DNA from: Cladosporium sp. IMV 00045
Taxonomy: Eukaryota > Ascomycota > Dothideomycetes > Cladosporiales > Cladosporiaceae
Assembly: GCA_001931905.2 (NCBI GenBank)
Contig: MSJI02000681.1
Location: 19,028-83,027 of the forward strand
Reading direction: 5' to 3'
DNA length: 64,000 nucleotides
The notes beneath the pieces are model-generated. The model searched no databases. It worked only from the letters and a program-made list of their open reading frames with translations, and was not told where the DNA came from. The first letter of the stretch is position 1; the number at the start of each line of letters is the position of its first letter. Below, one piece after another: positions 22,615-33,052 of the stretch. A program made the translations under genes and the position numbers.

Positions 22615-24241
22615 TCAAACGAAATATCGCCAATCAGGAGAGTTCTCACCGTCCTGTAGCAGACTTGTATCGACCTCGCTGGCTTTGAGCACCCTGCCCT
22701 GATCTTGGTTTCTTCGGCTGTTTTCCCGTCGCATCCAAAGGCTCATCCCAAGAACGCCAATGATGGAAACGCCGTTGCACAGTGCCGTTGCGGCGAGTGT
22801 AGGCCAATATGAAGGCGCGTACTCAACCCGGAATGTTGCACCGGAGATAATGCCTGCAAGGTTGCCCAAGCCCACCAAGAAGCCAGTCCTAGCTGCACGA
22901 CTGGACTCATCTAAGTCGTTATTATTGTGCCTTATCTTGTCAGTATGGACAACGTCGTTCAGCTTCGACAAAACTCACCAAGAGTGGACAAGCACTGAAG
23001 GGACGTAAGCTCCTGATGCCATAAGGAAGCAGGCGAAATAAGCCACGCCTTTGTTTTCCAGTGCATCTATGCTTGCAAGCACCACCATACCAATCAATGA
23101 GACTGTCAGTGCGCCAATAATGTGGAAGCCTCGCTCTCGAAAGTAGTCGGAAGACTTCGCGAAGCAGAGTAGCACAACGAAGCCCACACAATTTGGCGCG
23201 ACAGTCCACAGATTGGTTTTGACCACAGAGTAACCCAGGCGCTGAACGATTTGCGGCAGAAAGTTGGACTAGAAGGTGGTCAGCAGAATAAAATAGCCGC
23301 ACAAAACGAAGCGAACATACAGTCGTAGCAAATGCGACTGGGTAAGTGAAGCAAATGATAGCCCAGTGCAGGAAATGCCAACTCTTCCAACTGTCAAAGG
23401 CATCTCTCATGGTCAGCTTCTTGTCGATGGTGTTAGATCCGTCCCGAAGCGTGCGTGCTCGTGCGGCAGCCTTCTCTCTGTCGTTTAGAAACCATGCGGT
23501 GTCGGGCTGCGCAGGTAACCAGAAATAGGCCACCGCTCCTGTGACTACGGTCGCTGCTCCTTCGATGAGAAATAGCCATTGCCATCCATAAATATCTGGA
23601 TGGTCGATCTGGAAAACTCCGAAACTGATGAGACCACTAAAAGCGGCGGCAAGAAGGGCACTGCCGAAGAAGATTGCAAGCCTAAAGCTAAGCTCACCGC
23701 GCGTGTAGAACAAGGTAAGATAGAAGACGACACCGCAGTAGAAGCCAGCCTCGAACGCTGCAAGGAGGAGTCGTAGCGGTAACATGCCTGCAAAGCTTGT
23801 GGCTGCAGCCTGAATGGTAGCCATCGATCCCCAGCCGACGATTAGCACAGGGAGCATGATCTTTGCTGAAAAACGCTTCGTCAAAAGCGTCAACGGCAAG
23901 TCCATCACGCCGAACGGCACGTAGAAAAGAAGAATGATTAGCGAGTATTGATTACCAGTAAAGTTCATATCCTCGTCCATGCCGTCAGTCTTCGCATTTC
24001 CAATGTTAGACTATACTCTGGTCAGCAAATTGCCATCGAATCACAGATGACGGGAGTGGTGTCGTACACGGTCCACAGCGCTGAAGAAGTAACACAGCGA
24101 GAGAAATGGCAACAAACAGAAATCGAGCTTCTTGACATAAGAGCGCTCCGCCTCCTTGTCGATGGCCAGCAACACGCTGCCCTCGCCAAGCTCTGCTGTC
24201 CCAGCGACCACTTTGTCCTGCGTGCTGTCTTTTCGATCCAT
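22615..24241 (-). CDS. hxnP: MFS anion:cation symporter (TNA1/DAL5-like), HxnP-like candidate
   Basis: Major facilitator of the ACS family that includes the yeast nicotinate permease TNA1 and allantoate permease DAL5. Exons (minus strand): 24241-24068, 24010-23321, 23268-22979 and 22930-22615; 489 aa. The signature stretch is KKLDFCLLPFLSLCYFF followed by AVDRSNIGNAK, typical for this family, then GNQYSL and a WQWLFLIEG segment after span 6. The gene starts 635 bases from, and divergent to, the 2-oxoglutarate dioxygenase gene, so the two may share one control region. Import of nicotinate or a ring-hydroxylated derivative is the likely role given the cluster. No frame problem is seen. Confidence 0.78.
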
Positions 24242-24875
24242 GGCAATGACTATGGGGTTTAAACCGCATCGATTTGGTTCAATAGTTCCTCAATAGACAA
24301 AACGAACAGCACGAAGCAATATGGAACGGGAGGAACTACTGTTTGAGGGGTCGGCAGAGATGGTTTTATCTATCTTTCTCTATCACACTCTTGGAACAAT
24401 GGAAGAACTGCTCAAATCAATGCTTGCGTGGCGAAGGTCATTGTTTTTGGCCCTGCAATACATTGATTACGAGTAGTGGGGGTTGATAACATTCGATATT
24501 GTATGTTGTGAGCTGCTCTCACGGGTCTCATGCGAGTAAGAAACCATGGTGGGCGTATGTAATACCTTGTGCCACCTGCATGGAGCATGATAACGATAGC
24601 CCGATAGCAGTGACAGGGTTTGGCCGTACATCCGCCTCGATGCATGAATATTCGGGCTCACGGGCGCCGAATGCGTCCGATGCAATGCTGCCCCACTCCT
24701 CCACTCTTGTGTCTGGGGGGTTGAGGAGCCATACTACATATTGTCGCGGACTTCTATGTCCAAGGCGATGAAGAAGCAAAGAATTAAACATCTTGACATT
24801 ACGATCAAGTAGCTTCTAAATAACAGCAAGAGACGTACTATCTTCCTTCAACCCATATCAAACTCACATCTCACC
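24242..24875. promoter_or_regulatory. Divergent promoter region hxnP/hxnY
   Basis: 635 bases between two divergently transcribed cluster genes. HGATAR motifs, the consensus of AreA-type GATA nitrogen regulators, are clustered: TGATAA at 24588-24593, CGATAG at 24594-24599, CGATAG at 24602-24607, and on the opposite strand overlapping AGATAA and AGATAG at 24366-24375. Nitrogen-source control by AreA is known for nicotinate use in A. nidulans. The binding site of HxnR itself is not known to me, so I do not mark one. Confidence 0.45.
24588..24607. promoter_or_regulatory. Triple GATA (HGATAR) cluster
   Basis: Three HGATAR hexamers in 20 bases, in the divergent hxnP/hxnY promoter, about 270-290 bases upstream of the hxnY ATG and 350 from the hxnP ATG. 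Single GATA sites are common by chance; this density is not. Confidence 0.45.
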
Positions 24876-26193
24876 ATGGCACCCAAAGCTCAAGCACCAC
24901 CAATCCTCGACTTTTCAGGTAGGCTCAGCAAACATCATCATGGACAAATTCGTGCTAACAACCTTTAAAAGTATTTTATGGCGGCGATCAGGCCGCGAAG
25001 GCCAAGCTTGTCGATGATGTCAGAAAATGCTGTCTACACAACGGTCAGCAGTACCACGCAATAAACTCCAACTTCTCGCTAACCGGTCATGCGTAGGATT
25101 TTTTCAGATCGTTGGCCACAACGTATCCAGAGATCTCCAAGAAGACGTTCTTGATTGCCTGAAGTCATTCTTTGCCCTGCCTCAAGCCGAAAAGGAAAGG
25201 GTTCACAAGGGCAAGTCTGACATTGAGGCTGTGACAACGTGCGATAAACACTAACCTGTGTCTAGACAACACGACATGGAACCGTGGATATGAGAATCTT
25301 GGAAGCCAGATCTTGGAAGCCGGCACAAATCCCGATCAGAAGGAAGGCTTCTACGTTGGCGAGGAGATCACCAAGGACCACCCCTACTTCGTGGGCAAAA
25401 AGTTGAACTCCGGGCCAAACCAGTGGCCACAAGACTTTCCACATGCTGAGAAATTCCGTACTGCCTCCATGAGCTACTACCACGAGATGCATAAGCTCGC
25501 GAGAGACGTCTTGTCTGTGATTGCAGAGACCTTGGACCTTGGAGCCGACTACTTCAATACTTTCACAGATGGTGCGGTCGCTACGCTCCGCTACCTTCAC
25601 TACCCACCTCAGTCCCCCGATTCTGATGAGAAACTCTCGCGCGGAATCGGAAGCCACCGAGACTTCGGATCTGTGACACTGCTCATGCAGGATGAGGTCG
25701 ATGGTTTGCAGGTGTGGGAGCGGTCCACTGAAGAGTGGCTCGATGTAAGTTCCGACTCTCACGCAACCACCTACAAACACACACTAACAGTAGCTAGGTC
25801 GTTCCGGTCAAAGGAGCTTATGTTGTCAACCTCGGCAATATGTTCATGAGGTGGTATGTAAAGCTCCTAGCATCATGTCAACAACCTTCTAACGTGATCA
25901 GGTCCAACGACAAGTACATCAGCAACACCCACAGGGTCATCAATAAGAGCGGCAAGGAGCGCTACTCTGTACCGTTCTTCTACAGTGGAAACCCTGACTA
26001 CGAGATCCATTGCCTTCCGAACTGCCGCGAGGAGGGTACTGCTCCCAAGTACCCTCCCATTACCGTCATGGACTGTGTTGGTGGCGCATACCGGGAGTCG
26101 TACGGCAAAGCAACGGCGTTCAACAAGGCGACCGGCGGAGCGAAGCCCGCTATTGCCCAGCCTGCGGTCCAACAGCAGCCTATTGCAGCTTGA
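24876..26193 (+). CDS. hxnY: 2-oxoglutarate/Fe(II)-dependent dioxygenase, HxnY-like
   Basis: Non-heme iron oxygenase of the isopenicillin-N-synthase/thymine-dioxygenase-like group. Exons: 24876-24918, 24972-25043, 25097-25210, 25266-25744, 25798-25853 and 25902-26193; 351 aa. The iron triad is His207-x-Asp209 (GSHRDFGS) with distal His265 (SNTHRV), and Arg275-x-Ser277 binds 2-oxoglutarate. The N-terminal DIOX_N-type region contains GFFQIVGH. The third intron (25211-25265) begins gcaagt and ends tag: it is a GC-AG intron, the only solution that joins VHK to DNTTWNRGY. The gene is divergent from the hxnP-like transporter. In A. nidulans the cluster member HxnY is this type of enzyme; its exact step in this organism is inferred. 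Confidence 0.88.
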
Positions 26194-26586
26194 TTGCAGG
26201 CCAGTGAAGGGTTGTATTAGTCTCGAAGCCTTTGTTTGGGCACGCAATTCGATTGAATCCTCATATATCACGGAGAAACGAAATGTCTGCATTGGTCTGA
26301 ACCAATCTAAATCAATCTCTTGGAAGCCCTTCATCGCTTTACAGTCGACCGGAACCGTGTGCAGCACTACACTATGCAACCATTCTCGAGAACAAAAGAA
26401 TTCGAACACATTCACCAAGCACACTCTGACTATCTACACATCATGCCTCTTCCAGCGAGGTTTTCCGGATGCCAACAAGCGCTTAATCACGATGCTAGCC
26501 AGATTCCAAATTGTCAAGGCCAACAAGACCTGCATGTATTTGCTTCAAGAATGTACACGGCGACTGTATGTCCTGGATCATTTGAG
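26194..26586. other. Convergent spacer hxnY / FMN oxidase
   Basis: 393 bases between two convergent stop codons; shared 3' region, no gene seen. Confidence 0.4.
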
Positions 26587-27866
26587 TTACAAGCGAGCAA
26601 TTCCGAAACCATTCTTCTTCTGCAACCCAAGGAACCTCCTGTCGATGCTATCAATGTCCGGCGTACCAGCCAATGCCATGGTCCTTGACAACTCCCGCTC
26701 CAGAATGTAAGCCACAAGCTCAACGCCCTTTTGACCATCGTAACTCATTCCCAAGAGAACAGGTCGCCCGACCATAACGAGACCTGCCCCGAGAGCGAGT
26801 GCCTTGAATACATCACTGCCTTGCCTTACGCCTCCATCGAAAAGGATCGGGATCTTTCCTTTCACAGAATTGGCAATCGACGGAAGAGCTTCAAGCGTCG
26901 ACGGCGATGAGTCCAATTGCCTTCCTCCATGATTAGATACAACGATGGCATCAGCACCATGTTTTACAGCAAGCTGGGCATCCTCTTCCGTCATCACGCC
27001 CTTGAGGATGGTTTTCATGGAAGTCACGCTTCGCAACCAACTGATCGTGTGTGCCCAAGTCAACGATGAGCTGTGGATGGCACCGTTCGCTTCACGCACG
27101 ACATTAGCAGCCTCGGTGGCCGTCTGAGCACCAAGCAGCTGTCGCTTCTGGCTTGGCTTGTAAGAGTCGATACTCGTCTTCTTCGAACCTTTATAATTCG
27201 CTAAATGAAGATGCGAAGGGAGCACAAGTGGTGTCTTCCTCTCATTGATACGATTGCCAAGGATCGGTGTGTCGACGGTTACCACGATAGCCGTATACCC
27301 GGCGTCTGATCGTATGTCAGAACGATCTCATCCAGACACATTGTCAAAAAGCTTACTCGCCGCCCTCTCAATGAGTGGTACACTCAAAGCCGGATTTTCC
27401 GTCATGTACAGCTGGAACCACCTTTCCGGCCCATTCGGGGTTATTGGCATTAGGTCAGCAATATCTTCGAGTGATGTCGTCGCTTGTGAAGACAATGTCA
27501 TATTGATGCCTATCTCGTGGGCGGCCAACGCAACACTCTCCTCTCCTCGAGGATGAGCGAGCTTCTGCATGGCGCTTGGGTCGAAAGCAATCGGGAAAAG
27601 ATATTTGACTCCAAACAGGCGCGTGCTAGTATCAATGTGAGATACATCAACCATCATCCGTGGTCTGATGAGTAGCCTCGCGTCATCGTAAGCAATTAGA
27701 TTCATAGCCTTTGCAGTTAAACTTACCGATCATAGACGCTTCGATTGCGTCGCAGGCATGTTTCATCGTCCGAACCGCAAGCATAGTAGTCGTACACATT
27801 CTCCGGTAGCTTCTTTTGGGCGATTGCTTGTAACTCATCGACTGTGATCGGATTTGACGACTTCAT
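26587..27866 (-). CDS. FMN-dependent alpha-hydroxyacid oxidase/dehydrogenase (lactate/glycolate oxidase family)
   Basis: TIM-barrel flavoenzyme oxidising alpha-hydroxyacids to 2-oxoacids. Exons (minus strand): 27866-27727, 27676-27357 and 27305-26587; 392 aa. Conserved parts are YYACGSDDETCLRRN near the N-terminus, LLIRPRMMVDVS, WFQLYM with the active-site Tyr, AGYTAIVVTVDTPILGNR, the catalytic His and Arg in VSNHGGRQLD, and DGGVRQGSDVFKALALGA for FMN phosphate binding. There is no cytochrome b2 domain and no clear targeting peptide. It ends convergent with hxnY. I do not know it as a member of the A. nidulans hxn regulon. Because the pathway is thought to end in a hydroxylated dicarboxylate, this enzyme could oxidise that product to 2-oxoglutarate; this is inference. 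Confidence 0.85.
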
Positions 27867-28399
27867 ATTCGTGACAGGCGGCTAGGTGAGGTGATTGCTA
27901 TTGGTAGATCGGTATCAATGCTTTGAATGCAGCAATTATTCAGGACGGTATCATACATTCGGTGCTGCTACCCATCTCGTCCACTGTTTGACCCAATTCT
28001 CCAGCATGGTACTTGACATTGATCGATAAGCGAATACCTATCCCCACTTCTGATGTTTATCTCCCCACTCTCCACCCGGCACTCTTGATATGTCCAACAA
28101 GTATTGCGAGACCATTTTACATGCTCGGTCAAGAACATTGGGGACTGAATCGACGTAGAAAAGATAACACATTGCCTTTCAGCGGAAGAACCGTAGATAG
28201 GTTCAATATATCGTCCTGTCAAATCAAGACAATTCAAGCAGTCCGCAACCACCCGACTTACCCAACGCAATTGAAACACCGATCAGCTCAAGCCGTCGCT
28301 ATATAGCCACTCTGCTTCGGACAAAAAGTTCAACAGTGAGCGGTCCCGCCAAAAGGCCATGTCGTTCTAAATGATCTCAAGGGCTAATGCAACTAGAAA
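27867..28399. other. Divergent spacer FMN oxidase / SnoaL-like gene
   Basis: 533 bases. It is the shared promoter region of two divergently oriented genes. No additional gene is visible. Confidence 0.4.
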
Positions 28400-28792
28400 G
28401 TGGCCGACCAAGCCCAAATCACCGAGCTCCTCCACAACTATGGCAAAGCGCTCGCATCTCGATCTCTTCCCGATGTCTTGAACATCTATACGCAAGACGG
28501 TGTTATCATGGCACCCGGATACCTTCCATCTGTCGGCGAAGAATCACTTAAGGCATCATACGAACGAATCTTCGCTACCATCAAGTTGGAGATAGACTTC
28601 ACCATCGACGAAATTGTTGTCATGGACGATCAATGGGCATTCGCCAGGACCACTGCAGAGGGCAGAAAGTACTGGTTGCAGAAGGGAACGGTTGAGAGAC
28701 ATCACAATCAGGAAATTTTCATCTGCCAGAAGGTCAAGGGGGAGTGGAAGATTGCAAGATACATCTTCTCGAGTATGAAGCCAATAGTCTGA
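28400..28792 (+). CDS. SnoaL/NTF2-like fold protein (ketosteroid-isomerase homologue), start codon unclear
   Basis: About 130 residues with the SnoaL/YybH-type pattern: ITELLHNYGKAL, then ALASRSLPDVLNIYT, DGVIMAPGYLPSVG, and a C-terminal WKIARYIFSS. Such proteins are small isomerases, cyclases or unknown accessory proteins. The homologous-looking N-terminus begins at a GTG (GTG GCC GAC CAA) and no in-frame upstream ATG exists before a stop; no convincing upstream exon was found. Either the ATG has mutated to GTG, or an upstream exon is hidden, or translation begins at the internal Met at 28508. It borders the catabolic cluster, divergent from the FMN oxidase. Confidence 0.6.
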   Translation: MADQAQITELLHNYGKALASRSLPDVLNIYTQDGVIMAPGYLPSVGEESLKASYERIFATIKLEIDFTIDEIVVMDDQWAFARTTAEGRKYWLQKGTVERHHNQEIFICQKVKGEWKIARYIFSSMKPIV

Positions 28793-28832
28793 TAGAAAGG
28801 AACGATGTGCACAAGAACTACTAAGTGCAGCA

Positions 28833-28851
28833 TTTTTTTTTTTTTTTTTTT
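28833..28851. repeat. Poly-T tract (19 T)
   Basis: Uninterrupted run of T in the 3' flank of the SnoaL-like gene; length may vary between reads or strains. Confidence 0.9.
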
Positions 28852-29017
28852 CGATTCCCTGCTTCCACTTCTAATAGGAACTCGCTCTTGAGAAAACACT
28901 AAGATGCCGCACTGAATATCAGTCTGGGCTGTATGATACAATATTATATTACATGTCCATTACTCGTAGCATTGGTATACAATACAAACAAAGTAGAAAG
29001 GTGTGACCGGCACGACC

Positions 29018-29926
29018 TTACGACTTGCGCTCGTTCTCAGCAGCCTGGCTTTGTGCCTGGCTGGCAAGGCCACCCTGGTGGGTAGCTCCGAAAGCTCTTT
29101 GCTCACGGGAATGAGCAACATCACCATCCTCCTTAGTGATGGTCTCAGGTGCCTTGGCCATCTTGTCAGTGATGTTGTCAGCGACCTGGTCGAAGTTTCC
29201 GACGCGGTCGGCAGCGCTTTGCGTCGCAGCCGGGTTCTTCATGTTATCATTGGCAAGACTCTGGGCCTGCGAAGCAACGCCACCCTTCGTGGTCTCGCCG
29301 AAAGCGCGTTGCTCGCGAGAGTGTGCAAGGTCCGCATCTTCCTTGGTGACGGCCTGGGGATTGGTGGCCATCTTCGTAACAATGTTCTCAGCTTCCTTCT
29401 CGAAGTTTGCGGCGCGGTCGGCGGCGCTCTGGCTAACCGGGTTGGAGGATCCAGTAGACGGAGCGGACTTGGTAGCACCCTCATTGCGAGAAGCAAGACG
29501 CTCGGCGTCAGATGCAATGGAGTCAGATGGTGGTTGTCCTTGGCCAATTACACGGGCTTCGCGAGACTTGAGGTAGGCAGCGTCCTGTGATTGATGTTAG
29601 TGAGAATTATTTGCGACAGAAACTTGAGACTCAGTGCATACCTCGCTGGTCACCGTTTCAGGTGCGCCTTGCATCTTCTGGCCAACCTCCTGTGCAGCCT
29701 GCTCGAAGTTCCTGGTCTTTCCCACCTCGCTCTGCATCTGGGCAGAGGTGGATCCCTGAGTTGGGCCTCCCTCTTGCTTTGCGGTCTCAGAAATGACCTT
29801 GCTGGCGTCTGACATTTTGACCTTGGTGGTTGAAAAAGGATTTGATTTGATTAAAGGTTGAGTTGTTGCTCTGCTGGTGATGGAAAGGGTTGAGATGCGT
29901 GCGAACGGAACGCGGAAAAGAGACAT
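29018..29926 (-). CDS. SMP/LEA-like stress protein with tandem repeats
   Basis: Hydrophilic protein of 283 aa from exons 29926-29642 and 29584-29018. It contains about three copies of a roughly 65-residue seed-maturation-protein (SMP, PF04927-type) unit. The two C-terminal units are nearly identical in plan: SAADR, NF, a KMA block, TKEDADLAHSREQRAFG or TKEDGDVAHSREQRAFG, then GG-ASQAQS. The N-terminal copy is more diverged (ETVTSEDAAYLKSREARV). The chosen start MSLFRVPFARIST opens a basic, Ser/Arg-rich leader without acids until MSDASKV, which looks like a mitochondrial presequence; MSDASKV could be a second start. Proteins of this type are linked to desiccation and stress tolerance. It is not evidently related to the catabolic cluster. 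Confidence 0.82.
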
Positions 29927-32466
29927 CTTAGCGAATGGGTTGAAGTACTTGCTAAACAGGCGTTCTTCCAAGGACGACTCCGATTTTATTGTTTTTCTCG
30001 CCTCCTTGAGACTCTGCTTTCTGTGCTCATGGTGAAGTCATAGTAGCAAATTGTTTGGGTTTGACGATCGCGATCGAGCAACCGATGACCCTTACAAAGG
30101 CAAAATCTAGGGTCTAGAAGACACTTCTCGCCTTAAAGCGAGTGTTATACTGGAGACAATTCGCAGCATTGATGACCTTGCGGTTTTATGTGAGATATGA
30201 TGATCATGGTTGTGCAAGACTGATGCGTGTAGCGATAATCCAGCAAACCTGAGCTGGGGGAGGTCCAAGCTCAAGTCTTGCATTCTCGACATATCATCAT
30301 CGATTCCGTCGCTTACATCCTGATTTACCATCAACAACCCATACCACCGTAGCCATCTAAGTTTTTGTCTTCTGTCTGACAGCCCATGTAGATTGGGATT
30401 CCAGGGTCCTGAGAGCCATTCTCTTCAGATCATGCATACACGATATCAATGAGCTTGTCCGCTCGACTTCTCCACCACCAACAAATAGCTCTCGCATAAG
30501 AGGAAAAGACCTGGCGACCTCGAGACTGCTTCATATTAGTGAGAAGAACTAGATCTTATCGGATCAGAAAGTCATCTTGCTGGTATGAGCCCGTGTGCCA
30601 GTGGCTATGAAATATTGATTCTAGCCGTCTTCACCTTTGGCGTCGTTCCCTCGTGCACCATTTACTCCTATATTCCAACAGCCTTGGGATCACCTAAACA
30701 TGGCGAAGTGTAGGCACTATTGTTGAGTCCTCCTACCTCGCAATTTACGCTCTCTTATCTCGCGACCCTCGTTGCATCCCGGATCGTAGATCAAACAGGG
30801 AGGACATGCTGCATTTACTCTTCCAGTACTGGATGCGTCATTTCAACTTTTCATTCCTGGATGTGTCGCCGACTGTCACCTCGGCTTTTGGTGACGAGTC
30901 TGGTAGCCCGCTATTTCTAAGGAGATCATGATTGCTGGTTTTGAGACACTTCCTATCAAACTCAGTCTAAATAGCGAAGAGCATTTATCGCCTGCTTATA
31001 CACACGGCTGCATTGTCTTTTGTGTCCAAAGATCGTAGTTAAGATTTGCGGATTTGGAGTACTCTGAGAGCATGAATTCAACGAGCACCGGGAGCCGGAC
31101 TTGAGACCCGTAGCTTCTCGATGAATAGTGAACTCGTGTCGATGAGATATTTCTAATTTAGTAGCAGGGTCCATAGGAACGATTACTTGTTTCTTGTTAA
31201 TGTGAATCAAGGCACTGAGTATTGTCCGTGAAAAAGACGATGATTTCACAGACGGCATTGATTGGCCGGGAATCAAATACGGGTGAGGACGACCAATAGC
31301 AAAGACGAATCGCAATGCAGAAACGGTTTCGGACTGTGGTCCGGAGCTCTTAGTGGCCACTATCACAAACATGTGATTTACTCGCCCTATAGTCCAGCGT
31401 CCGTTATAAACCTCGCGTGTCAACCTTCACCACGTTCTTGGGAAACCAATACCAACCACGTGGTCCTGCTATATCCTTTGTCTTTCACTTCAAACTTCTA
31501 CAGGGATCATGCCCTTGGCTTCCTACAACGATACTGCATTGCATGCAGGTATGTCGTGAGCGTCGTACTCGGAATGTCCGCTCCGAATCCTTCAAATTAC
31601 TTCTCTCCTGGCCAACACCTCATATCTCAGACAACATCAGTTTGTCAATTCTCTTATCACAGAGGCAGCGGATACCTCGCCTCTACCATCTGGCTATACA
31701 CGACAGCAATAATGATCCGGCTTGTACACCGCAGCTGTCTTACTTGACGCCTATGGGAAGCGAGAGATGTTCTGTTTGTATGAGCTGAGCGTAGACGTGT
31801 CACAGTGATGCTGCTCGAGGCATGTCAGTCCGATTTCTCGAAACGGAATATGGACACCGCATGCCTCAAATCCAGTATGGTCATGCTCCGGTCCAGCCTG
31901 TTGCGGGCCAGGTTACGTCCAATGTGAATGGGATCCGACAGTCAGCAATGTAACATGAAATCCTTGAGTGAAAGACGAAACTTTGCAACAAGCTGTTACT
32001 GAAAGCGACTTGTAGGCAGCTTCAATGCTGACATTGCAATGCAATCAGTCTTGCTGAAGCGGAGGAGCATTCCATAGCATGTAGCTTGATAGTTAACCGA
32101 AGTATCATCGCCCTGACCCTTCGTCTTGATTTGGCCAATATAGAGGTCCCGCCCGCAGAGATGTCTCGGTCATGACTCCTTAAGAGGTAGGCGCAGCATC
32201 GACTGCCCAGATGGGAGCAAGGAATCTCAGCCCAACGAGAAGGACTCCATGCCGGCCGCCTGGGAGACGCTGCCCAACGGTCAACCTGCATGAATGCAAC
32301 CCGGAGCATGTGCCGACGCTCGATTGTTGTCCCAATGGGAACTGGCTGGAGTCGTCAAGAAAGAAATGGATCACACTTATACATGAGCGTTCGCCCATCC
32401 GCGGGCGAAGGCTAGAGATACCTTACAGACCTACGAGCTTCACCCGGTTCCATCGATCTGACTACC
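29927..32466. other. 2.5-kb region without a supported gene
   Basis: Open stretches exist on both strands (for example 31262-31747 plus, 30962-31423 minus) but none shows a recognisable domain, consistent composition or splice-supported extension. The part next to 29926 should hold the promoter of the SMP-like gene. Confidence 0.4.
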
Positions 32467-33052
32467 ATGGAAATCTTTTGCAGTCGGCTTTTCTGGTTCA
32501 TTCTTCGGCTCATCCAATGTCTCTTCGCATTGGTTATTCTCTGCCTGTCGGCGTTTGGTAAGCACTTTGTCAACACATACAGAGCTGATGCAACGACTGA
32601 CCCCATTAATATAGTCATCAATTGGTGGAACGAGAATTGGAGTAGCGCTGCCCCCATCTCAATCAGCTCTCTGCTATTCTGCTCACTCATCACGCCCTTC
32701 GCATTGACGTACCTGCTCATCGCGCCGGTATGGTTCGCCGACTCGAAACTCAACCACACGGCGGTGATCACAGGGATTGAGGGAACGATGTCGCTTGTCT
32801 GGGCTTTGAGTTCGATATCAACAGCCGTCATGACGGGCGAAAGGGTTTGCTTCGGCACGGTGTGCGTGATAGCGAAAGTTGCAATCGCACTGGGAATATT
32901 GGAATGGTGAGTTTGATATGCACTCGTTCTGGACGAATGGCTTGCTGACTTTTGACAGGCTCACTTTCACGGCGTCGTTCCTCCTTGCGCTTATATTCAG
33001 TATACGATCCTACCGAAACAGCTATCCTGTTATCGCAACGTACAAAGTGTGA
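32467..33052 (+). CDS. Four-span membrane protein, MARVEL-like
   Basis: Small integral membrane protein, 158 aa, from exons 32467-32557, 32615-32906 and 32959-33052. Four hydrophobic segments are visible: one from the N-terminus (FILRLIQCLFALVILCLSAF), then SLLFCSLITPFALTYLLIA, a third around TAVITGIEGTMSLVWAL, and a C-terminal FTASFLLALIFS followed by a short basic tail. This spacing matches fungal MARVEL-domain proteins, which act at membrane contact or eisosome-like sites, but the domain call is by pattern only. Intron 1 (32558-32614, gtaagc...ctgac...tag) is 57 nt with no stop, so it reads through in frame; splicing gives the better first membrane span. Confidence 0.65.

Noticed and set aside
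31255..31335. tRNA-like T-arm pattern on the minus strand
   Set aside because: No matching acceptor stem, D-arm or anticodon arm could be folded around it.
31262..31788. Overlapping plus-strand open frames in the 2.5-kb gene-free region
   Set aside because: No domain, no conserved-looking segments, and competing frames on both strands.
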